Counted from the first letter of the stretch, positions 47,567 through 62,268 are shown. The stretch: 64,000 bases of DNA from Xestospongia muta (GCA_963693285.1 OY848931.1:687001-751000), one strand, 5' to 3'. Translations and numbers: made by a program. Notes: generated by a model from the letters alone, not told the origin.

Positions 47567-50500
47567 CTACTTGTTTGTAGAGAGACCTAGATGTTCACGT
47601 ATTTCATCAGCTTTTGCCTTATTGTCAATGATACGGCCTTCCATGGCAATAATCACAGTCTCCCAGGTGATAGGAGATGACTTTTTATTTATCCAACGTC
47701 TAATTACTTTAGATAGCTTAGTGGTATTGCTATCCTTTTCTTTTTGCAAACCCTCCAAAAAATTACTATCAACTCCAAGGGCTAAACCTACTTCTTGCCA
47801 CATGTTGTCAATATCAGCTAATAGATCAAGTAGCTCATGTTTATTGGGGGCCTCTTTTAAGACATCAATGTTTGCAGAAGGTTTAGTCATATGACTCATT
47901 TTTGGTTTCTTGCTTGCATTATCTCCAGAGTTATTACTACTAAGAGACTTTTCAGTTTTTCGTTTAGTACCAGCTTCTAAAAGAAGATAAGGAAATGAAT
48001 GAACATTCATTTATAAGAGAGTACTTTGTCTATAATTTTGACTGGACAACTGAACTGATGTTTGATCATGTGCACTTTCTATAGAAAAGAGACATTTATA
48101 TATCATGTGATGATGTATTTGATGTACTGACTTTCAAGAAATTTGTCCAGCTTATCAGCTAAATCTTTCTGCTGGATATTGCATGCTAACACTTCTTTTA
48201 TCCATAGTCCAATATCTTCAGGAGTGAATATACCAGCATTCCTCATTGATTCTCTTCCCTCTTTATTATTTAGAGGAGAGTGTCTTCCTTGACTCAAAGA
48301 ACAAAACTTTATTTTACAGTTGTGTGATCTAGGAGTATCACCTATTATTGTCTAAATAATAATGAAAATGATTATTATGACATGAACACCTTACTTGTAA
48401 TTCATCTTCAAACTGCATTTTCAACATGGGAAGTTTATGATCAGGACAAGTTGGTATCATGTCATTTTCGCATTTCTCTTCATACAATCCATCAGCACGA
48501 GTCAAGCATACTAAAATAGGGACTGAGATAAAATCATTTTCAAAACTTTTCATCCACTCCTCAGCAGAGGCAGTATGAAATCTCCTTGAATAGAAAACAT
48601 TAATAAAATTATTTAGTAGATGTAAATCTTACTCATATCCACAAACAAATATCACAATTTGTGCTAAACCAACCAACAGTTTAGCTAGACCTCCAATGGA
48701 TTCGTCTCTGTCATCTACTCCAGGAAAATCAATCACGCTTAATCCCTCTACAGAGTCATCCAAATTATAAATAAAAGGTACTGTTGTACGTGCTGACTGA
48801 ATAGTACCTTGTACTGTCTATAAAATGAAACAAATAATTTGTTATACATAAATAAATTATTACTTACTTGTCTTCCAAAGACTTTATTCACTAGTGTTGA
48901 TTTCCCTGAGTTGACAAGTCCTATCACACCTACTGTAGTATAGCTTGCTAGACTCTCTCGAAGCTGATAAATATTCAATGCCCAAATAAGCCAATGAGCA
49001 AGAAGAGGTTGGTATGGTTTAGGAACAAGAGCAAGAGCAGTTTCTTTAAACTGTACATCCCAGTTATTAATAATGGTTTGGACATGGGTAGAAGTGGTAA
49101 TATCTCGCTTTTTACAAATGTCAGCTAACTCTCGTTCCAGAGAGTAACTGATGTATTGACTACTACATGTTACTGTCTTATTCATCACTTGTAATAAGAA
49201 TTGTAGTTTAGCATTATAACCTGTTAGTTGTTCTAGCATTTTGTCTCCTGTATCATTACTGAGAATCCCTTCGATAAATTTAGTTATCTGTATAAGAATT
49301 GCCTGATTTTGTTGAGAAGATAAGATGTTAGCAATATCTTTCCCATCAAGAGCAAACAGAGCCCATACACCTACAGCACCAGAACTATCAGTTTGTAGAG
49401 CTTTGGCAGTATCTCGAGGATTGTTAACTAATGGAACTCGGATTTGCTGTTCCATAAATCCTCCTAACATAGTAACACAAGGGTTCAAATGGTTTTCAAT
49501 GACATTATTGACTTTTTTAAGCATATCACAATTTCCTGTAGCTATACTTCCCAGCTTTACATCTTTGTGTCCTTTTGAAAGGGAAGAAAGATCTTGTCTA
49601 GCCTTACGTAAGATTTGTGGTAATGGTGTTAATGCACTAACAGCTGTATTGCAAGATAATGCTTTCGAGATTGGGTATGCCTCTCCTATATTACAACCAC
49701 TGATTAGAGTGAGGGCATGATGTTGACTAAGTTTCTTAACCTCAGAGTCAACAGTTCGAGAGAGAGATTTAAAGGCAGCCACAATTGAGTTTGTGTCTGG
49801 AAATTGTGAAAGTAGAATTTTTTCATCAACTTTCTTATGAATTGAAGATTTGGGGTGGGGTTGATCACAGATTCTCTGGTCTCTGACACCATTTTGATAC
49901 TCTAATGGATTACAATAAATACCATGTTCTTCATTTGTATCATTCTCATTGTCATCATCATTTGATAATCTATGCCTCTTAACTCTCTCTACATACAACG
50001 TATGTCCCCTGGTGGCTTGAATATGCTCTTCAAGCCTGTTTGTTCCTTCCTTACAACCTCTAGCCATTAACTTAGATACTGGGAGTGATGATGTATGAGC
50101 TACACTTAATATAGCTTGAGCACATTTGCAACCTGTAGCAAGAGTAGTGCAACCTGCAATAGCAAAACCTATGCTCTCTATAGGAACAATACGTGCAGCC
50201 TCTTGTAGAAACTTGATAATGAAATTAAAACGTTTAGTCATTTTACCAGCTTGTACAGATGGAGACTGTTCAAGTAGAGCACTGAGAAAGGATAATGAAA
50301 TAATTTGACTTGGAGTTTGCTTAGCAAGTTGACTCTGACGAAATGATATTGGATTTGGTTCCTACAGAGATAAATGATATGATTTATTAATTACAATTGA
50401 CCAACTCACATTATAAACCACAGGAATATATTGGGAGAAGGTATTAGCAAACCTGCTGTAAACTGTCACATTAACAACATCTGCATCAATATCTCCATAA

Positions 50501-53500
50501 CTAAATGTGGCACTAACACTATGATTATAACAAATTTGTTTTTCAGTAATATGTTCAGGAGATATTTCAAAAAAGATTGATTCATTTCCAGATATTTTAA
50601 CATCCAATATACTACAGAACCACAGATTATCTCCATTTATGACAACTGCCAACTCTTGTCCATCAGGATGTTTATGTAGGTGAAGCTCAATCTTTGAAAT
50701 TGTAGGTAAAAGAGATTTAACTTCCTGTATAGACTCTGATGTCTTTTGTTGTGGGATTTTATAACCATCAGGTTCCTTATCTAGAAACCCTCGTAGTACT
50801 TTCTTATGGTAAATCTCCATATTATGCTAAAACAATGTAAATATTGTATAATTTACTATCATTAGAAATACCTGTTGTATACTTTTTGTCCCATGATGTG
50901 GCTCAAATTGTTGTACTTTTTTCCAGTTGATACCATCACTACTGCTTTGTATCATAAATACATTGCCAATGTAGTCTTTGATGTCAAAGATAGTAAATTT
51001 AAGTATTGTCTCCAGATAGTCTTTCATATCCTGAAAAGATATTTTAATATTAAAACAAATATTGTTGTCCTTACATAGAGATCTAACATTGTCAGTTGTT
51101 GTAATATTAGTTTCTCTTTTTCTAACACAGTTAATAACACCTACAAGACAAACAAGAATTAGATATAGTTCTGAGAAGTCATACCTTTCTCTCTTCTGGT
51201 GTCATGTTAGAAAAAATCTCTTCAAAGTCAGTAATCATTTCGGCTAGTAGAAATTGCTGGGGATGTTGCTGAGTTGGCATGCCTTGTGGGCAAACCATTC
51301 CAATAGATTGAGGCTGTCGTCGTTGTTGTTGTTGCATTGGTCTGATTAAGGACTGTCCCATTTGTCCTGGTGGTCCTGCCATATTGTATACACCTTGAGA
51401 TGAAGGATACTGTTGACCAGGTTGCAGTTGCTGTAATTGTTCTTGCTGTTGTTGAAATTGTTGTTGTTGTTTTTGCTCAAATCTGGCCAATAACATCTGA
51501 AAGAACAACATTTAGTCACTAGTTAATATAAAATTCATTTACCTTTCTTTGTTCTGGTGTAGCCTTTTCAAAAACTTGTCTAAAACGTTGATTATTTTGT
51601 AGAACAGACAACATACTAGTTTGTTGTTGTATAGTAGTAGGACCTGATACACTTGTAGTAGCTCCACCTATCATTCCTTGACGTTGTTGAGGTTGTTGAC
51701 CAATACCAGTGTTTATAAGTGTCTGCTGTTGCTGTACTGGTTGATGAGTCGTTGTTGGTTGCTGTACAAATTGTTGCTGAGCTACTGAAGATAGCGGCAT
51801 GCTTGTAGTTAGCAGTTGTTGAGGTAGAGAACTCATTTGCATTGATGTGGGTTGTTGCTGCAATGATTGAGGCTGGTTGAAAGTCTAGTAAACAAAGTCA
51901 GGTAATATTATAGCTAATATTCAATTCTTTAAAGTTCACATACATTCTGTCCTATCTGAGTTTGTTGTTGTCCAACAAACATAGATTGTTGTGATACAGC
52001 TTGTTGTTGAGAGAAGGAAGACTGTCCTACTGGTATAGCAGATGAAGCAGGAGGATTACCAGGTAGAATACCAGGTTGAGACATGGGTAGTTCTCCTTGG
52101 GACGAGGGCTGACCTAAAACTCCAGGTCTACCAACTCCTCCAGGTACCTGCTACAAGTTAAGTAGTGTGACATAAGACAAGTAATAGTTTACCATTCCCA
52201 GTGGCTTTTGTTGTTGTTGTTGTTGTTGTTTATTTTGAGTAATGACTTGTTTAAATGCAGCAATAAACCTCTCCTATACAACAGAGTGTTTAATAATATA
52301 CTTTAGTATATTCTTATAACTGACTTGTTCCAGTGGTATTAGTCCAGTAAATTGTCTTGATCTCTCATTCCATACCATAAAGAATGCTTTAATAGGACAC
52401 TGTGTACCACCAGTAGGTACTAACTGAACAATGGCTACCTAGTGGAATAAGAATTAATTAAAATATTATTGTTTCATTTATACCTTCTTATTTTGAGGGT
52501 CATTATTCATAAGTGCTCTTAACATCATTACATTTTGAGGAGGTTCCATAAATTGAAACTGGACTGTACGTAATGGAGTTTGGTTAATACATAAAAGAGT
52601 ATTGATGGCATTCTAAGAGAGGACCAATATTATAAGACAATCTCAGTGTTAATATACTCACAAAGAAAGTCTTTGGGTAGACACTCATGGTGATTCTAGA
52701 CGGCCAAAGCTCTGGCTTTCTAAAAGAATTTGAAAGTTTCATATTCAGGTTCTCAAACTTACATGTCTGGTGTTGTCTCTGGTTTGGTGGTTAACATATT
52801 ACATTGAATTTGTCTTTGTTGCCGTTGGTTACCTCTCTACAATAAAACAATATCATTAAAGATTCATTCTCATATCCACATACCAGCTCTATAGTTTCTA
52901 ATACTCCACTCCAAATTTTCGGCATCTAAACACACAGACAATGTCATTCATATTTGTCTAGTAAACTTACTGGTTGAACTCCACCCATAGGTGGAGCAAT
53001 AGGTCCTTGGGTACTAACAGTTCCAGAGACTGATGTAAGAGGTGGTTGCATAACAGGAGCAGATGTAAATACAGAACTAATTTGAGTTTGTGGTGGTAAA
53101 GTTGAAGGAGCAGTACCCACTCCAAGAAACGGTTGTTGAGGAAGAGGTACAGTAGATGTGGGAATAACAGGAACAGATTGTGTGGTGGGTGGTACTAGGC
53201 TTCCTACTTTATTAGCAGCTTGTTTAGCAGCTTCCATTACTATCTGCTGAGCTGTGAGCTCAGCAGCTGTGGGCATTGTAGTTGGGTTTGAGGAAGAGTT
53301 AGTTGAAAGAGAAACGTCAGTGGTTGATGATAAAGTTGAAGGAAAAGTACTCACTCCAAGAAATGGTTGTTGAGGGGGAGGTACAGTGGGTGTGGCACTA
53401 AAAGGGATGGTTTGTTCCAAGCCCCCTCCTGTTTTAGCAGCTTGTATAGCAGCCTGAATTACCAGTTTAGCATTGAGCTTAGTAGATGAATTGGAAGTTG

Positions 53501-56500
53501 AAAGACTTGAGACAGAGACATCTGATGTTGACTATGAAAGGTAAAAAAAGATATGTTTAGGGGCTGGGTAGAAAAGGGGTAGTGGGCACAAGTAGCAAGG
53601 ATTGAAATGAGGTCATCCTTGTACCTTATATAGACCTAAACCTAATGTGTGTTAGTATTACAATGTGGTTATTTGTGCCCTTTCACATGGAAAGAAAATA
53701 GAGTAAGTATTACCTAGATTACTAGAAGTGGGCAGAGAAAGAGCTAAGTGAAATAAACACCTGGAGAAACAAAAAGGCCAAGAAATTGTCAACAGTGAAG
53801 CCCAAGGGCAATTATCACATTTTTAAGGGATGACTGTTTCTCTAGGAAGTGGCACAAGTAGCCACATTGTTACTATAAATAGCTGACTACTTTCTATAAG
53901 GTGGTTATATCAGCTAGATCCTGATCTGCTTATCCACTTACCATGATCTAACTGACTTAGCCTATAGTGTGTGAGACCTATCTGATAACCACCTCAGATG
54001 CCAAGTTTAAAGGAGTTTGCTTACTGTTATATTTGTACTATAGTGTAATGTAAGGATAAACTTTGTTCTAATATTATGACTATCAATGAACATGTACATA
54101 TCAATAATGAGATTATTGTCTGTCATTTAATTAATTATCTCTTTATACTTAAGGTAAATTCATGATATACCTCAATTAGCCAAAAGATCTTCAAAAACAT
54201 AAATGGATCAATCATCATCAAATCTGGTGCTAAATCCTCTTTTACAAGGAAGAAGTAACATGACTGCTTGAATTTATGATACTCATTCATCACTCTATCA
54301 AGATGATATACGGAGAAATAATCCATTATATTGTAACAAAGCACGCTCCCAAACACAATACATGTAACATTTTGAAGAAGACTTTCTGCACTGAAATAAG
54401 GTAAATCCCACAGTTTTGCTGCAATATTGCATGCTATATAACCTCCTATTGAAAATCCTGTATAATATTAATAATAAAAATTATTAATTAATTATCATAA
54501 TACCTGTAAATATTAATCGCTTTCCTTCATTTAACAATTTACAGAAGTACCTAATTGGTAGGTTATTAACCTTAAAATTGATCACTACATAATACATCAA
54601 TGAAAGAAGAAAGTTATTGTTTTATATAACTTACTCTCAATTATGTGACCTGTATATTCATCAGAATTACAATGAAATGATGTATACACAATATTCCCTT
54701 GGTTTGCAACAAGTAATTTATTTTGGTCAGACACTGACAGAGATATTTGATCAAATGAGTGTCCATACATTGACAAGTCTAATTGAGACTGGGAGACAAA
54801 CAAGGCACACAGACTAGCATGATAAACTGTGTCCTTGGAGAACAGAGGTGGGAGGGGCTCTGTTGTAGCTGGATTATCATCATCAAGAGTAATTGGTTCA
54901 TCAATACAATTGTTATGATTTAATTCCTTGGCAATCTCATCAAGTTTATCATAACACCAATCATTGATATCCATTGGAATAAGTGCATTCATTGTAAGAT
55001 CAGTTAACTGTTTTGTTATTGTCTCCTTTGATAAACCCTCTTCCAATTTCTTTTGTATGTGTGTTTTAATACGACCTTTTATGTGATTGAGGGTTGTCTG
55101 ACGATCTAGACCAGACTCGTTCAGGTCACTAGAATATACTTGGAGTGCAACAGCTAACTGAGATAGGTGAGGATCAGAGAAGAGCTCATAAGGTTTCTCT
55201 ATATTTAGAATACAACATGTAAAAGTATATGTTACCATAGCAATGAGTGTGTACATAACTATATTGGAGATACAAATCAGTTAGTCTTATACCCAGACTA
55301 CAATACCCACATGGCAAAAGATAGCCTGATATTTTCTCATGCTCTATTTTCTTGGGACAGGAAAGATATACACACAGTATTGTTCAATTCAAATCTTTTA
55401 GTGAATATTGAATTGTTGTTGTCATGAAGTATTTGTTACTATACTTGAAAAGAACAAGAAATCCACATATAAAAGTCACGATTGCAATATTAAAGAAGAA
55501 ATCAAGCCAATATACCAATTGCTTTTCGTTGGGAGAGCATGGTAGCCTGTCAATGACACTATTTACTATTTATTCTAAACCATGTGTTATAGCAATAGCC
55601 ATGAATCCTGTTATGTTATCAAACCACTAAACAAGATTCTATAACCATTTTGATGTCATTTATTATAAGTCATAGAGAAGAGCTGTTTGAAGCACTATCA
55701 GTCACACCAATCAATGAAGGTAAAGATAAAATATAAAAGATAAAGGTCATCATTACAATATTAAAGAAAACATCAAGCAAACATATCTATCTGCCTTTCA
55801 TTTGAAGAGCATGGTAGTCTGGGAGTGAGATTATAGAAATCAAGCTATTTATCCTAAACCATGTGTCATAGTTATGAATCCTATGATGTCATCAAACCAC
55901 TAAACAGATTTTATAACCATTTTGATAATATTAATGTCATTTATTAGAAGCCACGAAGCAAGGAAAAATGGGGAAGAGCTAATTTGAATCAGTCACACCC
56001 ATAATTGAGGTAAGGAAAAAGCAAATTCATTGGTTGCCATGTTAAAATATGGAGTTTATTGATTTAATTGTTGTATATAACAATAGAATAAAACTACATG
56101 AATGAAGGTACTAACATAATATATATAGATATAACACGTGGTCCAAAGCAACTATAAGACACTAATACTGATAATTAAGTAAATAGGGGACACATATACA
56201 TACCTTGTGCTATACTGTCTTCCTCCATGTCTTCTTCAGTAGATTTAGCTGTAGAGAAGTAAATTATTAATATGATAAAGTTAATACTGCTACCTCACCA
56301 TACTCCTCCTCAATACTTTCTGCCACAAACTTTAAAGGAGTATACTTCTTAAATATGTTTAAAATCTGTTGAAACACTTTAGGATCACGATTTTGGTGAA
56401 CTTCAATATAAGCTTGTACTGCTTTTAATAAGCAGTCTACAGGATCTTCATCCTTCTGAACTTCATTTAATGTCATCTCATCAATAACTTCAATTGAAAG

Positions 56501-56602
56501 GAGATCACCAGCAACCTTCGAAGGATAAAGCATTGCTTTCTTGATTTTTGGTAGATAATCGGTAAAGAGGGCTGCTTCTTTGGCAAAAACACGCTCAGAC
56601 AT
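47567..56602 (-). CDS. Gene N4: predicted CARD-lipase-MED25(ACID)-GTPase-Death chimera
   Basis: Exons are those of N3 plus 14,756, giving the same 2131-aa architecture. Protein-level differences noticed: CARD residue His to Pro (41686 versus 56442), Thr to Ala in the SD1-like segment (38460 versus 53216) and Val to Ile just before a MED25-block splice donor (37199 versus 51955). The last shows that the real donor is the GTATGT a few bases further on, because the nearer GT is lost in N4. No frame break was found. Confidence 0.6.
51185..53531 (-). CDS. MED25-derived exon block in N4
   Basis: Copy of the N3 block, exons at N3 coordinates plus 14,756. The ACID motifs WSGVLE, LWPSRITMSVYPK and FTGLIPLEQ are intact. 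No VWA domain and no own start codon in the first exon. Confidence 0.73.
53532..54170 (-). other. Intron between lipase and MED25 exons of N4
   Basis: Copy of 38776-39414, including the inverted repeat at 53899-53994. No exon is seen. Confidence 0.5.
55199..56203 (-). other. Intron 2 of N4
   Basis: Copy of 40443-41447, including the internal ~200-bp tandem duplication. No gene is seen. Confidence 0.55.
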
Positions 56603-56782
56603 AACTGAGCGAGCTGAAACAACCTGTAGGAAAACTTAACTTGATAAAGTGGGCGAAACTGCAATTATTTTATTTTGTTATTAAAGTTATTATAATGTTT
56701 ATGAAAACAATACAAATGTTCAGTCTCTACTTTCTAACTAATTATGTTTCATTTAATTTAATTAAAAGTTCGTTCAAATAAT

Positions 56783-59700
56783 TCAAGCATTGATAGACTC
56801 AGTAACCTCATGTTCTTGAGACTGAGGTACTACAGCGGTAGCAACAGGATCAGCCATGGTGAGATCTTCCTTAGTTGGCTCATTACCACAGCTATTATTG
56901 CTTGAAGTGGACTGAAACAATGGATTACGTGCAGCCAACATTGATACATCATGTCCAGGGGATACAGGAGGTATAGTAAAGGTCTGAGGGGGTGGAGTCA
57001 TTGGTGGTGGAGATATAGGTACTGGAAATGTGGTCACTGGAGGAATAGCCAAAGGTAGGGCTGATACTGGAGGAATTGGAGATGTTGATGACATAACAGA
57101 CCTCGGTGGAATTGGTGGAGGGTCTGGGGAACCTTTTCCAACAAATTTGACCTGACGAGATTGTTTAGATGTTCCAGTAGCAGAAGCAGAAAGGGTTGTA
57201 TCTTGAGGCTCCTCAAGAGGTATAGGAGGTGGGGGTTTGTAGGTTTTGGGATGAATCACAGGAGGTGGACGAGGAGAAACCCCCGTTTGATTAGCATCTG
57301 GATTAGTATGGATGTCAGCAGTGACTGTTGTAGGTGAATGAGGATATGTGGTCACCGATGATTGTTGATGGTGAGATTGAACGGGAGCTATTTTGTATTC
57401 TTCTGGTCCCTTAGAGGTTATCGGAAAAGGAGGAGGAGGGGTTGACCCTGAAGATGAGGTATCTGATTGACTTATGTTTAAGTTAGGGTTAGTAGCGGTG
57501 ATGACAGGTTTAACATTTAATTCTTTTGGTCTGACATAAGTATTCTTAGTTGCTTGTTTTTCCTTCTTTCTCTCTTTTATACCACTCACATTATTCAACT
57601 GAGACGCTGGAAGGTTATTAGGTTTGGAGGAAACAGGTCTAGGAAGAGAGTTAGGTGTAAACCCAAGTCTCTTAGCACTAACATCATCCTCATTAAAAGT
57701 TGTCTATAAAGAGAGATACATCATATACAGCACACTTAGACACATTAGCATATACTGACCTTTTTGTAAAGAGGGTTCTTGACCATCATGGTAGAGACTT
57801 GTTTATATTCACGACCAATTGAGTTGCTATAAATTTAGAGTCAGTTACTAAATAGTTTGTAATTTAATATTTACTTACTATTTTATATAAAGTGCAGTCA
57901 AAATAATAACAACAACAATAACAGCTAAAAATAAGACACATATTAGGACCAAGATAGTTAGTTCACCTATGAGGAAGAACAAGAGAGAAATAGATAAGAG
58001 AGAATGAAAGAGTGAGAATCTTTTAATAATTGTATGATATTCTTTACTTACTAGTAGTAAATATACCAACCAATTCTTTATCACTAGTGAGATGGGAAAG
58101 AAGAACATTACAAATGAAACATGTAATATTACATGTACATACCTTAAACTAATGGACGGACCGAGATATGGTGTGTCTGTACTAGAAATAGTGGGTGGAG
58201 TAGTAGGTGTGGAAGTAGGTGGAGTCACAGAAATTGAAGGAGTCAATGAAGTGGACTCAATATCATGAATTAAACCAACTACAACCAGACAGTGACTACA
58301 TATTCAATGTAATATTTACTAACTATATTCATGGCAACTGTTGCCATGGTTATCAGGACAGGCACACTTGAATAGAACAGATGATAACGGGAGACATAAG
58401 TAACTACAGTTGCTATGACTACATGAGGACCCACGAGCCTGACCTAATTAAGGTAGAATAGTATCGCAGTTAAAAAAATTGATAACATACCTGTGATCTT
58501 GTCTCTAGAGACAATGGTCAGTCCTCTAGCTTTCCCTGCTCCCTCGTTAGAGTATATCGTATATCCTCTGTTAGATATATGTTTATTAGCACGCACAATT
58601 TGACCATATGTGTCATTACTCCAAAATATAACATTACCGTATACAGCAACGCCTAGTGGATTATGAATATTGTTACCAACAGTTTGACGTATGCTTCCAT
58701 TGAGTGATATCCTTTCCAATGTTCCATTGAACCTGTCAGTCCAGTAAATCCAGTTATCTACCACATCAAGTGCTAATTGTACTGGATGTAAGTTGGGATC
58801 TTGAACTAGGACAGTTTGATTAGTACCATCCAAACTAGCTTGTTTAATTTGAGGAGGACTACTTCCAGTGTCAATCCAAAACATTAAACTATAAAGAAAT
58901 ATATTAAATAATAATATAATACCAACATATTACTGACCCTTGTTTAGGATAAACCACGATACTAGTTGGACGAGTTAAACCAGTTTTGACTAGAACTTTC
59001 TGGAACTTTCCATTGATACTAACAACTTGAATACTTGGACCAGCAGAGTCAACATAATACACATTACCAGTAGTCCAATCTACGCTAAGTCCTTGAGGAC
59101 TACCAGCTGTATCAATGAAATGTTTAACATTGGAGCCATTCAAAGTTGACATCATAATTGATTTTTTAATTGGATCACTCCATAGTATACTACCGTTGTC
59201 ATGGGAATGGAGGAAATAATCTATGTAGCGTATATTTCGGAGGTTAGGAACAACAGGAACATCAAGAAAATCTTGTACATCAAGAGACACTCGGCGAATT
59301 GAAGTAGTTGTAGAGAACAGCAAATAGAGAGATGGCACTGTAAAAGAGAATGAATGATATGAACTAAAAACAAGTTTATACAACTGGTATTACCTGATGG
59401 ACAGGATCTTTGATCTTGATTTAGTGCTATACCAGTAGGACATGCACATTTGTGACTGTCGACGTCCAAATTTGGTAAACAGAGAAGTGTACAAAAATTA
59501 TTACTAAAATCACAGGAATATTGTAGACCACCTTAATAAAAAAGAATAAAGTTACAAATGAGTGAGAGAGAGAGAGAACCTCTTTGCAGCCATTCATTTC
59601 TCCTAACAATCTTCAAATCATTAATCAAATTCAGAGTTCCGACCAACTCAGTACGACCTTTGCCATTATTCTTATCAGCTCTGTACAACACCCCAGTATT

Positions 59701-61703
59701 ATGATCCACCCAATACAGGTATGCATCATCAACAGCCACACCCTTTGGGTACTCAGAATTAACAATTAGTTTACAATCTTTCCCATTTTTATTGTATGAT
59801 CGGATTTGTCCTTCTGCTGAGTCAGCAATAAATAATCTTCCATCTTTTCTATCTACAGTGAAGGATATGGGAAGGGTGATATCAGGAGCACTGATAATAA
59901 CATTAGGATGTGTTCCATCCATATAAGCACTTATGATACGAGGAGAAATTGATGTTGACCAGAAAATCCGACTAAGAGTAGAGAAAGAGGCATAAGTTAA
60001 AAAGACACATAAGGATATCAGGAGTGCTGGCAAGAGAGTAATATATTAATTGTTTAACATTGACTTATAATATAATCATAATTATATTAAAAAAATATAT
60101 GAAATATAAATATATTTAGTAGAACATGAAATATACAATTATGCATATTAATATCAAGCAGTATAGGTACAATTGAGAAGTAAAACTTACAATGATAGAC
60201 ATCTTCTATACGAGGCAATGAAACACAAGGTGGTCCAAACATGATACATGCTACATTTTTAAGTAGAATGTCAGCATTGAAATATGGCAAATTCCATAAA
60301 TTAGATGCAATAGAGTAAGCTAGCAGACCTCCAAATGAAAACCCTATTTTACTTATTGACACCTTGAATTTTTGTAATATTTTTTTACCAGTAAAAACCA
60401 GTTGTTTGCCTTGATATAGTAATTCACAAAAATACCTCATTGAAAGCTTTTTCTCTTCTATAAGGATTTCATCTGTTTCTGTTGAATGCAATACTCATTG
60501 ATGTACAATAATCATAAATAACATACCTCTACTGAGTAGATTAGTTTCCTTAAAATTCTCAAAACAAGTGTACACAATATTTCCTTGTTGTGCTATAAAT
60601 ATCTTATGTTGATCAGACACTGATAAAGAGACTTCCTTGAATGAGTGTCCACACATCGACAGGCAGTCATCTTTGGGTATGTTTGTGAAATAAAGAAGGC
60701 ACATAGACTGGCATGATAAACTGTATCTTTAGAGAAGAGAAGTGGGAGCTCAGGTTCACTATAACCAACAGTATGTTCATCTTTACTACCACCATTACGA
60801 TCTAATTCTCTTAAATGCTTCATTACTTCATATTTTGGCAAGCCATCTTCTAATTTTGTACAAATGTAGGTTTCAATATGAGCTCTGATGAAGTTCAGTG
60901 TTGTTTGAATATCTAGTCCAGACTCATTCAAGTCACTGGAGTATACCTGAAGTGCATAAGCTAATTTTGATAAGTGAGGATCAGAGAAGACATCATACAT
61001 TTCTTCAAAATTAGTGTCTATAATTGGAATGTTACTACAAATAGACTACATACATACATAACTTTTACCTTGACCTTCTTGGCATAATGTCTTGTGTTTT
61101 GGTTCAGTTTGAGTTTCAAGTGTCATTCCATGCAATTCTATGTTACTCGATGACTTCATATTTGTTGCCTGTGGCTGTGGATTTTCATGAACACCACCAT
61201 TAAGTTCTACGTAACTGAAATAACAATTTTATTCAATTGAATATGAGAACATACCTTGCGTCATCTGGCTGTTGTCTTCAATGGTTTTTTGTTTCACATC
61301 AAGACTTTCAAGATCATCTTCTGTACCTGGACAAAATGTAAGTGAAGGTATTATCTTTAGCCTGCTGCTTACCATAGTACTCCTTTTCTATTTCTTTTAC
61401 AACAAAGTCTAAAGGAATGTAACTTTTGAATATAGCTAAAATCTTCTCAAACTCCTTTATTAATTTCAGACCACGTTTTCGTTGACTTTTTACTATGATG
61501 TAAACCTCTACTGCATTAACTAAGATACTGGCCTGCCCATCTTTGGATGTCTTAATTTTTTGTAGTGTGAGTTCATCAATAATCTGACTTGAGCAAAGCT
61601 TGTCAGCCAGATCCACTGGATGAAGTATGGCTCCCTTTAACTCAGTGGAATACTTTTTAAATAGAACAGCTTCTCTGCTTTTCTTTTTCTCAGCCATGAC
61701 CAT
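56783..61703 (-). pseudogene. Gene R3: CARD-lipase-YWTD receptor with a damaged lipase exon
   Basis: Third R copy, more diverged. The CARD exon (from 61703), all YWTD/EGF exons, TM exon and tail are open. The lipase-linker exon has two lesions relative to R1. An in-frame loss of about 75 nt removes the NALIPTDINDWCYNKLDE segment near 60810. A one-base deletion in a T run near 60670-60676 shifts the frame to a stop at 60593. If real, the full CARD-lipase-receptor cannot be made, although a receptor from a downstream start might be. A sequencing error in the T run is possible. Receptor-exon changes versus R1 include synonymous ones (for example in LLISLCVF), which suggests past selection on that frame. 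Confidence 0.6.
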
Positions 61704-62268
61704 ACAGATTTATATGATCCACCCCTTAATATAAACTATAAGTTATTAACTGGAGTACTGATTATTTAACTATTACTACTAGTAATATAATCCCAGTTAT
61801 TTGTCAGCTTACCACATAGCGTGAAAACTATGTCACATAGCTATTATTACACATATATACATAATATCATCTAATAGATTGATAATTCACTATTGTATAG
61901 CAAGTTCAATCTTAAAGATTATAGTCTACAATTTTTGAGCTAATGTATTGATGCTGTCTATATTAATATATATAATAATTATACTCTTTCCCAAGAAGAA
62001 TATGTCTCCCAGGTGACAGGAGATGACTTGTTATGATTTTGTAGCTAGCTCTTTTCTTGAATTTCATTGATCAATCTCCCTGGATGTACATGTGTAAGAA
62101 GTTAGTTGCATTTGTTCTCTGACTAAGTTGACCTTTCTTAGATATCAATCATCCATATAAAAACTATTCTTTCAAACTATATTAAAAGTATTAGCAAAAG
62201 TAGTTGTTAAGATAATGAAGGTACAAGTAATTATAAAGTGTATAAAATTGTAGTGTACTAATTAGTTT
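61704..62268. other. Intergenic gap between N5 and R3
   Basis: Diverged copy of 32267-32810. It contains a 31-bp segment (62004-62034) identical to part of the neighbouring Death-domain exon (62360-62390). No gene is seen. Confidence 0.6.

Larger units (their letters stand above)
42996..57751. repeat. Tandem segmental duplication, unit 2 (14,756 bp)
   Basis: Second copy of the unit at 28240-42995. It holds R2 5' exons, gene N4 and the 3' end of R3. To its right the third copy diverges, with small indels and substitutions starting near 57.7 kb. Confidence 0.9.

Noticed and set aside
51950..51960. Loss of a splice donor in N4 (GT to AT at 51955)
   Set aside because: The stronger donor is 12 nt further on (GTATGT; GTAAGT in N1), so the change is a Val-to-Ile substitution rather than a splice defect.
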